Shown: piece by piece, positions 1-9,062 of the stretch
Layout: each line of letters begins with the position of its first letter
Numbering within the stretch: position 1 is the stretch's first letter
Assembly: GCA_040080835.1 (NCBI GenBank)
Contig: JBEBHP010000001.1
Location: 434,001 to 498,000 of the forward strand
Source of the DNA: SZUA-430 sp040080835
GTDB taxonomy: Bacteria > Pseudomonadota > Alphaproteobacteria > Micropepsales > Micropepsaceae
Direction: 5' to 3'
DNA: 64,000 bases
Position numbers and translations under genes: made by a program
The notes under the pieces: model-generated
The model's database searches: none
What the model was told of the DNA's origin: nothing
What the model saw: the letters and a program-made list of their open reading frames with translations, nothing else

Positions 1-135
1 GGCATGGGAGAATCGGTATTTCGCTCGCTGATGATACAGGACATCGGCAAGCAGATGGCCCAGCAGGGCGGCATCGGTCTGGCATCGAACGTCAAGTCTG
101 AACTGCTTCGCATGCAGGAGGGCAATCGCAAATGA
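1..135 (+). CDS. Rod-binding (FlgJ N-terminal type) flagellar protein, 3' end only
   Basis: The window opens inside a reading frame whose last 44 codons end at a TGA. The tail has the look of the single-domain FlgJ/CheL rod-binding proteins of alphaproteobacteria: a segment resembling 'SLMIQDIGKQMAQQGGIGLA' followed by a basic end. In that family the protein helps assembly of the flagellar rod in the periplasm; the muramidase domain of enterobacterial FlgJ is absent here. The stop overlaps the start of the next gene (ATGA), so the two are probably translated together as part of a flagellar operon that lies to the left. The assignment rests on a short fragment and on the neighbour. Confidence 0.55.
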   Translation, partial: GMGESVFRSLMIQDIGKQMAQQGGIGLASNVKSELLRMQEGNRK

Positions 136-566
136 GCACGGGCCATTCAAAAGCCGAAGAGCTGATTGCTCTGACCACGAGGCTTGCAGCACTCATTGAA
201 GATGACGTCACCACGTTGAAGGGCAAGCGCCCGGCAATGCTGGCCAAGAACGAAGCCGACCGCGCGACAGCCATGCCGTTGTACGGCAAGGCAACAGCGG
301 ACTTTCGCTCTCCGACTGCCATCTCGGTACTCCCACCCGCGACTCAAACACGGCTGAAGACGGCGACCGCCAGACTGCACGCCGCCATCAAGGAACAGAC
401 CCGGCTGTTGATCCGGTTCCGCCACGTCACGGAAGGTCTGGTCAAGGCTGTGGCCGATGTCGTGGCCGCGCGTGAAACCCCGACGGCCTATGCCAAATCC
501 GGGGCGTTCGCGAGATCCAACGCCTCGCAACGCGCAACCGCGATGACCCTGAACCAGGCCGTTTGA
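132..566 (+). CDS. FlgN-like flagellar export chaperone/flagellar protein (144 aa)
   Basis: A 144-residue, largely helical protein without signal peptide, starting at an ATG that overlaps the stop of the rod-binding gene by four bases. Length, predicted helical heptad-like character (residues 5-35 and 75-115), and its place directly after a rod-binding gene match the alphaproteobacterial FlgN-type proteins, which in other bacteria chaperone hook-associated proteins to the flagellar export gate. The C-terminal 'ATAMTLNQAV' type ending is common in such proteins. The gene ends seven bases before a convergent gene, so it appears to be the last of its operon. Family call is from context and size more than from sharp motifs; it could be another small flagellar helical protein. 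Confidence 0.5.
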   Translation: MSTGHSKAEELIALTTRLAALIEDDVTTLKGKRPAMLAKNEADRATAMPLYGKATADFRSPTAISVLPPATQTRLKTATARLHAAIKEQTRLLIRFRHVTEGLVKAVADVVAARETPTAYAKSGAFARSNASQRATAMTLNQAV

Positions 567-573
567 TCAGAAA

Positions 574-3189
574 TTACTTCCCAAGAGTACCAAGCGCTGC
601 GCTGTAGGAATTCAGCGCACGCTGATTGACCGGTCCCAATTGCTTGAGGGACGTATGCGTCAGCGTCATGTAAGCGGTCTTGATCACTTCCATGGCCGTA
701 CCCAGTTGATATGTAATCGTGTTGGCCTTGAGCTTGTCTGCGATCGCCAGATCGGACTTCAGGCCAAGCGCAAACGATTTCAGGGACCCGGCTGTCGCCG
801 CACTCTTTTTCACGTTGTCGAGCTTCTGCGGTTCGATACCGAGGCCCGCAAGCGCGTCCAGCCCCGCGCTGCCTGCAATGAGTTCAATGACGTTGCTTTC
901 CTTGGCGGATATCTTGATGCCGTCGCCACCGGTACGGCTTACTTCCGCGCTGCCCTTCAGCAGCAGCAGGTTGCTCACCTTGCGTGACAGCGATCGCATG
1001 GTCTCGCCAGCATCCACAGTAATCTTGAATTTTGGTCCATCATTGATCTTGATGAAGAAATTGTCGCCAGCGCGAATGCTGGAACCGGAAATCAGCGAGC
1101 GCGCATCGTCAAACGCTATCTGACCGCGCGGCAAGCCCAGCGTGTCGAGCACGGACGAGCCTTGGGCATCAACGGAAATGGATCGCGCAACGCTTGATCC
1201 GGCTGAACTTTCAAATTGTCGGGTCCAGACGGTGTTGCCGCCGGAATCAAGTTTGCGAACAAACGCATCAAATCCTTCCGACGAACTTGTGCCACTCAGG
1301 TTGCCACTCGTCGAACCCGCGAGATAAACCTCGCCATTGTTCACTGCAAGCCCAAGTCCGCTTTCCTGCCCGGTCGTCCCAACATAGGTAGTATAGAGAG
1401 CACTGCTGCTGGTACCCGCATCCGAAATCTTTGTGACAAAGCCGTCTGCATCGCCAGAATGCGCCGTCACGATGGAAGCCTGGCCTCCCGCATCAAGAGA
1501 TGCGTTGGTCGTCGATCCGGCCGCATAGATGGACGAACCGTCAATTACCAGCGAGCTGAGGCTGCCCTGCCCCAACACACCCAGGCTCATCTCCCAGATC
1601 GCCGCCGAAGTTCCGTCAGCAACACTGAGCTTGCGTACCGTTGCCACGCCACTTTCGACCGTGCCAAGCACGGCGTTTCCGCTTCCGTCGAGCGCAAGTG
1701 CCATGGCCCGATCATCGCCGGTGCCACCGAACTGCCGCACCCACTCCAGCGCGCCGGCCGTTGTCAACTTCATCAGATAGGCATCCGTGCCGCCACTTTG
1801 CGTAAGCGCCGAACTCATCGATGATTTTGTCTGTCCTGCAACAAGCAATGAACCGTCCGAAGCAAAGGCAATCGCGTTCGCCTGGTCATCCAGCAGGGGC
1901 GATATCTGTCTGGTGAACAGTTCCTTGCCTGTCGAATCGTACTTGGAAACAAAACTATCCTCCCCACCACCGACCGAAGTCGACGCCAGATGGTCTGTCA
2001 CCTTTCCTGCAATGGCCACGTTGCCGTTCGCATCCACCGCAACCGAATATCCGGTCGCACTTTTCGCCGAACCAAGCATACGGCTCCAGATCAGCTGCCC
2101 TGCTGCATCGTATTTGCGCAGGTACACATCCTGCGAACCCTGAACAATGCCATTGTCGATTTCATCCGTCGCAGAGCCAACCGCAAAAACATTGCCCGAG
2201 CTGTCCGTTGCCGTGCCGCGGACATCTGCGACGCCTTTGCTTGCAGTGATCTTCCTTGTAAAATTTGTTTCAGCAGCGCCGCCATCATCAGTTAGCTTGA
2301 CGAGCTGTCCTGCCTGCGTCGTGCCCGTTCCCGCCACACCACCCAGATAGATCGCAGGCTTCGTCGTGTCAGCCGCAAAGCTCACGCGTTCGGTGGCAAC
2401 CGTCTGAACCGCAAGGCCAAATCGCTTGGGATCAGTTTCCGTCTTGCCGGGCACCGTCGCTTTCGTGAATCGCGTTATCGCACCTGCCGCCTCAAGCTTC
2501 CCGTTCATGTAGGAAATCAGGTTGTCGACGGAAAGATCGCCTGCAACTTCCGACAGATCCATCGCAACGCTGATGTCGCCGGCGCTTTTGCCAATCGTGA
2601 CCGTGAATTTTTCGCTGCCCGTCAGGCCTGAAACAGGGTTGGTGGATGCACCGCTGACAATCGTCGGGGCTGTATACAATGAAGGTGACCGGGGCTTGCG
2701 ATAGCCACTGTCAATGTTTGAAACCTTGTCGCCCAGCATCATCGTCAGGTCTTCAAAGCCCTTGTCAGTCAGGAAGGACTTGATTTCTGAAAGTCCAGCT
2801 TGAAATCGTTTGCTCAGCGCACTGCGTTCACCGGAAGGCGTTGCTGCATCAGCGGCCCGGTTCGCAAGCGCATTCAGCCGTGAGAGTCCCGTGTAGATCG
2901 CGAACAGCTTTTTGTGATCGGAAGCAACCCCAATCTTGTTGAATTCGCTGTCCCGTGTGTCCACAAAGGAAGCAGCGCTCAGCGCATCGCGAAGTTTTGC
3001 AATATCGGTTGTCAGAGTCGGTTTTTGGGCCCACGGCGCATAGAGCGCCGATGGCGGCGGCGCTGTCTTGTTGGCAGCGCTTGATGTGGTCGTTTTGGGC
3101 TGCGCCTTGGCAGCGTAATAGCTGTTGAGCACCGAGTAGTCGAACCCGGATGAACTGCTGCCTGAAAAGAGACCGAATAGGTTGCCCAT
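574..3189 (-). CDS. Beta-propeller (SBBP-repeat) protein with flagellin/hook-IN-like flanks (871 aa)
   Basis: Large protein without a recognisable signal peptide. Residues 1-60 are low complexity (Ser/Ala/Pro/Thr); 60-170 look helical. Around residues 185-290 there is a beta-rich segment; residues about 290-690 hold at least six degenerate propeller blades of the SBBP type (patterns such as 'DVYLRKYDAAGQLIWSR', 'AVDANGNVAIAG', 'DAYLMKLTTAGALEWVRQFG'). Residues about 695-785 resemble the flagellin/hook-associated IN motif ('AGDNFFIKINDGPKFKITV' then a Thr/Met-Arg-Ser-Leu helix). The C-terminus is helical. It lies tail-to-tail with the flagellar genes. The lack of a signal peptide plus the IN-like part suggests export by the flagellar apparatus or a surface filament role, but that is inference. 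No enzyme motif is visible. Confidence 0.55.
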   Translation of the reverse strand: MGNLFGLFSGSSSSGFDYSVLNSYYAAKAQPKTTTSSAANKTAPPPSALYAPWAQKPTLTTDIAKLRDALSAASFVDTRDSEFNKIGVASDHKKLFAIYTGLSRLNALANRAADAATPSGERSALSKRFQAGLSEIKSFLTDKGFEDLTMMLGDKVSNIDSGYRKPRSPSLYTAPTIVSGASTNPVSGLTGSEKFTVTIGKSAGDISVAMDLSEVAGDLSVDNLISYMNGKLEAAGAITRFTKATVPGKTETDPKRFGLAVQTVATERVSFAADTTKPAIYLGGVAGTGTTQAGQLVKLTDDGGAAETNFTRKITASKGVADVRGTATDSSGNVFAVGSATDEIDNGIVQGSQDVYLRKYDAAGQLIWSRMLGSAKSATGYSVAVDANGNVAIAGKVTDHLASTSVGGGEDSFVSKYDSTGKELFTRQISPLLDDQANAIAFASDGSLLVAGQTKSSMSSALTQSGGTDAYLMKLTTAGALEWVRQFGGTGDDRAMALALDGSGNAVLGTVESGVATVRKLSVADGTSAAIWEMSLGVLGQGSLSSLVIDGSSIYAAGSTTNASLDAGGQASIVTAHSGDADGFVTKISDAGTSSSALYTTYVGTTGQESGLGLAVNNGEVYLAGSTSGNLSGTSSSEGFDAFVRKLDSGGNTVWTRQFESSAGSSVARSISVDAQGSSVLDTLGLPRGQIAFDDARSLISGSSIRAGDNFFIKINDGPKFKITVDAGETMRSLSRKVSNLLLLKGSAEVSRTGGDGIKISAKESNVIELIAGSAGLDALAGLGIEPQKLDNVKKSAATAGSLKSFALGLKSDLAIADKLKANTITYQLGTAMEVIKTAYMTLTHTSLKQLGPVNQRALNSYSAALGTLGK

Positions 3190-3216
3190 AAGGCGGTCAT
3201 TGTCGCGCGGTATGGC

Positions 3217-4611
3217 TTAACGCGGTGCTACCGCTTTGCTCGATGCAAGTGCAGTATCAACCTTTCGGTTACCCAATCTTAACGCTTTGAACATCATTTC
3301 CCCGCCACGCAGCATCGTCACGAGCACCGCGCGACGGCTTTCACTCCTGGCCTTTGAAATGAAGGCCCGGAGTTGGGCGACACTCGAGACTGGCTTCTGG
3401 TCGATTTGCGTGATCACATCGTCCGGGCGAACGTCTGCTTCTGCCCCCGGCGAACCGGCCGCAATATCAAGCACCAGCAACGCATTTACCGAGGTACCGA
3501 GCCCCTGTCGGCTTCGCGTTTGCGGGCTGAGCGGTTGCGTGCTCAGCCCAAGAAGTTGCTCGAAGCGACCATCTCCTGCTGCGTGCGTAGCCACATTCTG
3601 CTCTGAGCCATTCGCCTTTCCCGATACGCGCACACTGATTTGTTGTGTAGCGCCCTTTCGGATCATGCTGACGACAAGCACCCGTCCGATATCGGCCTCA
3701 GCCACGGCCTTCTGCATTGACCGGGAGTCGGGCACCACTTTTCCATCGATCTTCGTAATAATGTCGCCTGGAATGATACCGGCAACGGCAGCAGGTCCGG
3801 ATGGCGTGACGTTGCCAACCAGCGCCCCGCCCACCGACGTTTGCGAAAAAGCCGCAGCAAGGTCGGGTGTCAGGTCCTGAACATTGGCGCCGATCCAGCC
3901 GCGTCGCACGCGACCGGACCTGCGCAACTGCGCAAGCACAAACTTCACCGTATTCGACGGGATGGCAAAGCTGACACCGGCCGATCCGCCATTGGGTGAA
4001 ATCAGCGATGAATTGACGCCAACCACATTTCCATCGAGGTCAAACAGCGGCCCGCCTGAACTGCCACGGTTGATCGCAACATCTGTCTGGATGAAATCGT
4101 CATAGGCATCGGTATCCAGCTGCCGGTTGCGGGCCGAAATGATGCCTGCAGACACACTGCCACCCAGCCCGAACGGGTTGCCGATAGCAAGCACCCACTC
4201 GCCCGCCTGCGCCGCATCGGAATCGCCGAGCACAAGCGCAACCAGTTGCTTGTCCGCCGCGATCCGCAACAGCGCCAGGTCGCTTTTCGGGTCACTGCCC
4301 TCAAGGCGCGCGACGCGGCGGCTGCCGTCGGAAAAACCGACATAGATCTCGCGTGCCCCCTCAACGACGTGATTGTTCGTGACAACCAGTCCCGAACTGT
4401 CAACGACGAAGCCCGAGCCCTGCACCCGGCTGTCCTGTCCGTCAGCGCCTCGCGGACGAACAACCCCGATGTTCACGACGGACGGCGACAGGCGCTGCAC
4501 AAGATCCGATAGGCCATCCGGCAATGGGCGCGCGTGCGCGGGCATCAGGAACACCCACAGCAATCCGGTCAGCCCAACAACGCGAAAAGCCTGCTTCAAT
4601 GTCAATGACAC
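3217..4611 (-). CDS. degQ: Periplasmic HtrA/Deg-family serine protease with two PDZ domains (464 aa)
   Basis: Signal peptide at residues 1-27 ending AHA. Trypsin-like domain follows with the catalytic triad visible as His81 (TNNHVV), Asp111 (KSDLALL) and Ser185 (GSSGGPLF). Two PDZ domains follow (about 225-320 and 355-445). This is the architecture and length of DegP/DegQ-type chaperone-proteases that degrade misfolded envelope proteins. It is downstream of hflK-hflC in the same direction, with an 83-base gap, an arrangement common in alphaproteobacteria. The LA loop between N-terminus and His is short, closer to DegQ/DegS than to E. coli DegP. Symbol is a family-level label; I cannot separate DegP from DegQ function here. 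Confidence 0.9.
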   Translation of the reverse strand: MSLTLKQAFRVVGLTGLLWVFLMPAHARPLPDGLSDLVQRLSPSVVNIGVVRPRGADGQDSRVQGSGFVVDSSGLVVTNNHVVEGAREIYVGFSDGSRRVARLEGSDPKSDLALLRIAADKQLVALVLGDSDAAQAGEWVLAIGNPFGLGGSVSAGIISARNRQLDTDAYDDFIQTDVAINRGSSGGPLFDLDGNVVGVNSSLISPNGGSAGVSFAIPSNTVKFVLAQLRRSGRVRRGWIGANVQDLTPDLAAAFSQTSVGGALVGNVTPSGPAAVAGIIPGDIITKIDGKVVPDSRSMQKAVAEADIGRVLVVSMIRKGATQQISVRVSGKANGSEQNVATHAAGDGRFEQLLGLSTQPLSPQTRSRQGLGTSVNALLVLDIAAGSPGAEADVRPDDVITQIDQKPVSSVAQLRAFISKARSESRRAVLVTMLRGGEMMFKALRLGNRKVDTALASSKAVAPR

Positions 4612-4694
4612 GCCAAAACCCGAGCCTGAAAACGAAACAGCGCCAACCTCTTGATCAGCGCTGTTTGAGGTAAAGTTTCGGTTTACGGCAAAGT

Positions 4695-5567
4695 CTAGCG
4701 GCCGCCGGACTGTCCCTTTTGGAAGTATTTGAAGAACGGACTCTCGGGAGAAATCACAAGTGTCGTATTGTTGCCACCCATCGATTGCTCATACGCCTGA
4801 AGCGAGCGATAGAACTCGAAAAACTCCGGGTCACGGCCATAGGCGTCGCCCAGAACCCGGTTGCGCTCGGCATCACCTTCACCACGCAGGATTTCAGACT
4901 GCCGCGTTGCGGTCGCCTTGATGATCGTCACTTGCTTGTCAGCAGCCGATTTGATCGTCTGCGCTTCCTCGTCACCGGTTGCGCGATAGCCTGCGGCTTC
5001 GCGCTGGCGTTCGGTTTGCATTCGGCCGAAGACGGACTCAAGGTTTTCCTTTGGCAGATCTGCGCGACGGATCCGCACATCCACAATCTCGATCCCGAGC
5101 ACTTTCGCCTGGTCGCGCATCTGGTCGCGGATCGAAGTCATGAGCTTCTGGCGCTCGGCGGACAGCAACGAGGCGAAGGGCCGTTGACCCAAAACACCAC
5201 GCAGGCTTGAGCTGAGCATCGATGACAGTCGTTGCTGGGCAAGCGCGTCTGTGCGCAGCGATTGGTAATAGCGCAACGGGTCAGAAATCTTGTAGCGCGC
5301 AAAGGCATCTACCACGATGCGGCGACGGTCAGATGCAATCACTTCTTCCGGATCCGCATCGAGCTCGAGGATTCGCTTGTCCATATAGATCACGTTCTGG
5401 ATGAACGGAATCTTGAGCGCGAGGCCGGGCTCGCGCACAACGCGCTTCCATTCACCAAATTGGGTGACCAGCGCCTGTTCGGTCTGCTGAACGATGAAGA
5501 CAGAATTGAAGGCAACGAAGATCAATCCGCCCAGTACGAAAACCATGACACCGAGAGATTTGCGCAT
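4695..5567 (-). CDS. hflC: HflC, SPFH-domain regulator of FtsH (290 aa)
   Basis: Single N-terminal membrane anchor (about residues 7-27) followed by an SPFH/band-7 domain beginning 'FIVQQTEQALVTQFG' and a long helical region ending in the HflC-typical 'PDSPFFKYF'-like tail (here PESPFFKYFQK). Size matches the family. HflC and HflK form a periplasmic-facing cage around the membrane protease FtsH and modulate which membrane proteins it degrades. It starts two bases after the hflK stop, so the pair is one translational unit, followed by the Deg protease gene. Confidence 0.95.
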   Translation of the reverse strand: MRKSLGVMVFVLGGLIFVAFNSVFIVQQTEQALVTQFGEWKRVVREPGLALKIPFIQNVIYMDKRILELDADPEEVIASDRRRIVVDAFARYKISDPLRYYQSLRTDALAQQRLSSMLSSSLRGVLGQRPFASLLSAERQKLMTSIRDQMRDQAKVLGIEIVDVRIRRADLPKENLESVFGRMQTERQREAAGYRATGDEEAQTIKSAADKQVTIIKATATRQSEILRGEGDAERNRVLGDAYGRDPEFFEFYRSLQAYEQSMGGNNTTLVISPESPFFKYFQKGQSGGR

Positions 5568-5569
5568 GC

Positions 5570-6712
5570 TCAGTTCGCTCCCGGTGCGGTGACTTCAGGA
5601 CTTTGCGTACGTCGCAGTTCAGGCACCGGCATGGGCAGGTACTGAACAACTCCGTTCTTGTTCTCGATCACGATCTTGTTGGTGGCACCTAGAACTTTCT
5701 GCATCGTTTCCAGATACATGCGTTCGCGCGTCACCAGTCTGGAGTTCTTGTACTGCTCCAGAATGGACAGGAATCGTGCCGACTCGCCCTGCGACTCGGT
5801 CACAACTTTTTGCTTGTAGGCTTCTGCGTCCTGCACGATCTTTGCAGCTTCACCACGTGCCTGCGGCACGATCGTATTCTGGTAACGCTGCGCTTCATTG
5901 CGCCGCTTTTCCTGGTCGGCGCGCGCGGCCTGCACGTCCCGGAATGCATCAATGACCTGCACCGGCGGATCCACTTTCAGCAACTGGACACGTGTGACCG
6001 TTACACCGGCGTCGTAGGCATCCAGCGTACGCTGCATCAGTTTTTGCACTTCCTGCTGGACAATGACACGGCCTTCCGTCTGCACGGTCTCGATCTTGTT
6101 GTTGCCAACAACTTCGCGCATTGCGCTTTCAGCAACCGCCTTGATTGTGTTCTGAACATCCTTCACCGCAAAAAGATACTTCTCTGCGTCCGCCACTTTC
6201 CAGAACACGTCAAAATCGAGATCGACCACGTTCTCGTCGCCGGTCAGCATGATGCTTTCCGCAGAGATGTCGATCGAAGGTGCCTGGGAATCATCATTCT
6301 CTTTCAGGAAGCCGACATGCATCTGGTTCTGCGATTCCACGTTCGGCCGCAGCACCACTTCGATGGGATACGGAAACCTGAAATGCAGGCCGGGGCCAAG
6401 CGTGTCGACTTTCGCGCCAAACCGCATGACGACGCCTTGCTCTGCCGGTTGGATGGAATAGACACCCGTCAGAAACCACAAAAATAATGCGGCAATTCCG
6501 ATGCCACCTATCATCACCGCGTTCGGCGCCTGATGGGGAAACCAGCGGCGCAAATATTCGAGCAGCCGCTTCCACAATTCCTCGAGATCTGGTGGGCGCA
6601 TGTTCGGCCCCTTGGGGCCACCACCACCGCCGTTTGACGGGCCCTGTCCCCACGGACCACGTCCGCCGCCTCCGGGAGGCCAGCCTCCGCCTTTATTGTC
6701 ATTCCAAGGCAT
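5570..6712 (-). CDS. hflK: HflK, SPFH-domain regulator of FtsH (380 aa)
   Basis: The first 40 residues are Gly/Pro/Asn rich (GGGWPPGGGGRGPWGQG), typical of HflK cytoplasmic tails. One membrane span lies at about residues 64-86, then the SPFH domain starts with 'VYSIQPAEQGVVMRFG'. Length is normal. It is the first gene of hflK-hflC-deg, transcribed leftward from a 264-base divergent intergenic region shared with mrp. HflK partners HflC around FtsH. The start is an ATG preceded by the purine-rich AAAGAACAAC, a plausible binding site for ribosomes though not a strong one. Confidence 0.95.
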   Translation of the reverse strand: MPWNDNKGGGWPPGGGGRGPWGQGPSNGGGGGPKGPNMRPPDLEELWKRLLEYLRRWFPHQAPNAVMIGGIGIAALFLWFLTGVYSIQPAEQGVVMRFGAKVDTLGPGLHFRFPYPIEVVLRPNVESQNQMHVGFLKENDDSQAPSIDISAESIMLTGDENVVDLDFDVFWKVADAEKYLFAVKDVQNTIKAVAESAMREVVGNNKIETVQTEGRVIVQQEVQKLMQRTLDAYDAGVTVTRVQLLKVDPPVQVIDAFRDVQAARADQEKRRNEAQRYQNTIVPQARGEAAKIVQDAEAYKQKVVTESQGESARFLSILEQYKNSRLVTRERMYLETMQKVLGATNKIVIENKNGVVQYLPMPVPELRRTQSPEVTAPGAN

Positions 6713-6976
6713 GTTGTTCTTTCATCTCCCTGGCCGGTGAGGTGGTACACCCGATAAGCAACGGGTTTGCGACGTAAACACGCGTCCCCGACAGCACATC
6801 CAGTTACTACGAATCACTCGACACAAACCACAATGGATGTACCGTCCATCACGGTTTATAAGTTCCTAAAGCCTGTTCGCGCAACGCAAGTCGCGTCCCC
6901 CTGCCGCACACTGGCGTCTTCCTTAGATGGAGCGTCCGCGCAATGCTTCAAGGGCCCGATTTTACTGAGTAATCTG

Positions 6977-8080
6977 ATGTCACCAATAACAACTGATCGC
7001 ATCCTTGCCGCTTTGAAGTTGATCAACGATCCGAACAGGAATTCGGACGTGGTGTCACTGGGTTTGATCCAGGGACTGACGCTCAAGGACGGACACGTCA
7101 CATTTGCCGTTGAAGTCGATCCCAGCGAAGGCCACGCGAAAGAGCCCCTACGGCAGGCTTGCGAGAAAGCCGTACTGGCGCTGCCCGGTGTGCGCTCTGT
7201 GACTGCAGTCCTAACAGCCCACAGGGCGCAGGCCAAGCCTTCAACACCCCCAAAACATGCTGCTCCGACAAATGAGCGTCGTAGCCCTAAAGGGGTAGAT
7301 GCGATCATTGCTGTCGCGAGCGGCAAGGGCGGCGTCGGAAAATCGACAGTGGCCGTCAATCTCGCCATCGCGTTGCACCGACTTGGCTACAAGACCGGCC
7401 TGCTGGACGCTGACATTTATGGTCCCTCGGTTCCCCGCATGCTCGGTTTGACGGGAAAGCCCACGTCAAAGGACGGAAAAATACTGCAGCCGATGCAAGC
7501 CTGGGGCCTGAAGGCGATGTCGATCGGCTCGATGATCAGTGATGACCAGCCGATGATCTGGCGCGGCCCCATGGTGATGACAGCGCTGACACAACTTCTG
7601 TATGACGTTGAGTGGGCACCGCTCGACATTTTGGTTGTCGACATGCCACCAGGCACTGGTGACGCCCAACTGACACTTGCCCAACGTGTCCCCCTGGCGG
7701 GAGCAATCATCGTTTCAACGCCCCAGGACATTGCGCTGATTGACGCGCGCAAGGGGCTTGCCATGTTTCAGCGCACGCACGTGCCGGTCCTCGGCATTGT
7801 TGAAAACATGAGCACGTTTGTCTGCCCGAACTGTGGCCACGAGTCCCACATCTTTGGTCACGGCGGTGCGCGCGAGACCGCCGCATCAATCGGTTGCGAT
7901 TTCCTGGGTGAAATTCCGCTTCATATTTCGATCCGCGAAACTTCTGATGCGGGGACACCAATCGTTGGCGCACAGGTTCAGCCGCCACAGGCACAGGCAT
8001 TCATGGAACTGGCTGCAAAGGTCGCCGCAAAGCTGAAAGCCGGCACGAGCAAGCCGGGACCGCGCATCTCGATGGAATAA
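6977..8080 (+). CDS. mrp: Mrp/ApbC-type iron-sulfur carrier ATPase (367 aa)
   Basis: An N-terminal MIP18/DUF59-like domain (residues 1-85) is followed by a linker and a MinD/Mrp P-loop ATPase. The Walker A deviant motif GKGGVGKST is at 116-124 and the cluster-binding CPNC is at Cys283 and Cys286. These proteins carry or assemble Fe-S clusters for apo-proteins. The open frame extends upstream to 6767 without a stop, but the sequence there is not protein-like and homologues begin near the MSPITTDRIL start, so I take the ATG at 6977. It is divergent from hflK. A palindromic hairpin follows the stop. Confidence 0.93.
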   Translation: MSPITTDRILAALKLINDPNRNSDVVSLGLIQGLTLKDGHVTFAVEVDPSEGHAKEPLRQACEKAVLALPGVRSVTAVLTAHRAQAKPSTPPKHAAPTNERRSPKGVDAIIAVASGKGGVGKSTVAVNLAIALHRLGYKTGLLDADIYGPSVPRMLGLTGKPTSKDGKILQPMQAWGLKAMSIGSMISDDQPMIWRGPMVMTALTQLLYDVEWAPLDILVVDMPPGTGDAQLTLAQRVPLAGAIIVSTPQDIALIDARKGLAMFQRTHVPVLGIVENMSTFVCPNCGHESHIFGHGGARETAASIGCDFLGEIPLHISIRETSDAGTPIVGAQVQPPQAQAFMELAAKVAAKLKAGTSKPGPRISME

Positions 8081-8084
8081 GAAT

Positions 8085-8107
8085 GGCCAGAGCTTTTGGC
8101 TCTGGCC
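8085..8107. terminator. Hairpin between mrp and a convergent small gene
   Basis: Perfect 9-bp stem GGCCAGAGC / GCTCTGGCC with a 5-base TTTTG loop, five bases after the mrp stop. There is no strong T-run on either side, so it is a candidate bidirectional transcription end or mRNA-stabilising hairpin rather than a textbook terminator. Confidence 0.5.
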
Positions 8108-8138
8108 CGTGAATCCTTGAAACCCAAAGCAGGTTCGC

Positions 8139-8513
8139 TTATGGGCGACCCTTCTGCAGCGTTGCCTTCAGCTTGCCGGCTGGCGTGGTCACTTCCCAGC
8201 TGTCGCCAACAGCCTTGGCGCCCGGGAACGGTGCGCACTGCTTGGCCTCGGCAGGCGTCGCCGGTGCAGGTTCGGTTTGCGAGAAGCAGAGGTTGGCACC
8301 TTCCATGGACCACGTGCCTTTCACTTCCTTGCCATCGGCAAACTTGCGAACGACCTTGTGATCGGCATCGTAGTAGACGCGACCAACTTCCTTGCCATCC
8401 GGACCAGCAATGACGACCGTGTTGCCATAGCGGCTGGCCATCGGATCATCGGCGGCAAGCGCCAGCGATGCACTCATCGCGGCAACTGCGAAACCTGCCA
8501 AAATGCGCTTCAT
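8139..8513 (-). CDS. Small exported protein of unknown function (124 aa)
   Basis: Signal peptide of about 20 residues (MKRILAGFAVAAMSASLALA, cleavage before ADDPM). The mature part is about 100 residues and beta-rich, with two Cys (in ANLCFSQ and AKQCAPF) that could form a disulphide. The pattern 'KGTWSMEGANLCFSQ' resembles small periplasmic proteins in which a 'W ... G..LCF' motif is conserved, but I do not recognise a named family. Stands alone between mrp (convergent) and the thyA-folA-GFA operon end. Likely periplasmic. Confidence 0.7.
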   Translation of the reverse strand: MKRILAGFAVAAMSASLALAADDPMASRYGNTVVIAGPDGKEVGRVYYDADHKVVRKFADGKEVKGTWSMEGANLCFSQTEPAPATPAEAKQCAPFPGAKAVGDSWEVTTPAGKLKATLQKGRP

Positions 8514-8684
8514 GATTGTCTTCCCTTGATATCTTTGAATGAAGTCCGGCTCAGGACCGCCACGGATTTAGTCGAAGCCGGAACGTCAGACAAGTGAACA
8601 GAATGTAGGATGCGTCACGAAAATCACTTGCATGCGTCCTTCGCCACAACTCACACGTGATGGTTGAATTGCGCTTGCAGCAAT

Positions 8685-9062
8685 TCAGCTTTCAGGAAGC
8701 AACAATTGCACCCAGGGCAAGCGCTCATCCGGGAACGCTTCGCCCGTCGGAGCGAACAGGTCAGGTTGATCGAACGCACCGACATGAAAATGCAGCTCGG
8801 TCGGCCAGCGCTCGCCTTCATAGGTCAGCGTCGCCCCGCACACAGCGCAGAACCCGCGCTTCACGCCTGGCGACGAAACATACTGCGCAAGCTGTCCCCG
8901 AACGAATGTGACGTTCCCGCGCTCGTACCCCGCGAAGGCGGAAACCGGCGCGCCCGTATGCTTGCGGCAAGAGTGGCAATGGCAATAGGCCGTCCATTTG
9001 GGCGGCCCGGAAACTTCAAACCGGACCTTGCCACACAGACAGCCGCCTGCATGGATTTCCAT
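8685..9062 (-). CDS. GFA/CENP-V-type zinc protein (125 aa)
   Basis: Cys-rich GFA domain: 'GGCLCGKVRFEVSG', then 'CHCHSCRKHTGAP' and 'GFCAVCGATLTY' give the two zinc sites of the glutathione-dependent formaldehyde-activating enzyme (Gfa) / CENP-V fold. Most members have no proven reaction. A longer frame runs upstream to 9278 but the homologous part begins at the ATG at 9062, which overlaps the TGA of the SMP-30 gene by one base (TGATG), pointing to coupled translation. Last gene of the thyA operon. Confidence 0.88.
   Translation of the reverse strand: MEIHAGGCLCGKVRFEVSGPPKWTAYCHCHSCRKHTGAPVSAFAGYERGNVTFVRGQLAQYVSSPGVKRGFCAVCGATLTYEGERWPTELHFHVGAFDQPDLFAPTGEAFPDERLPWVQLLLPES

Noticed and set aside
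6767..6976. 70-codon N-terminal extension of Mrp
   Set aside because: Sequence is not conserved-looking and covers the divergent promoter region with hflK; domain homology begins at 6977.
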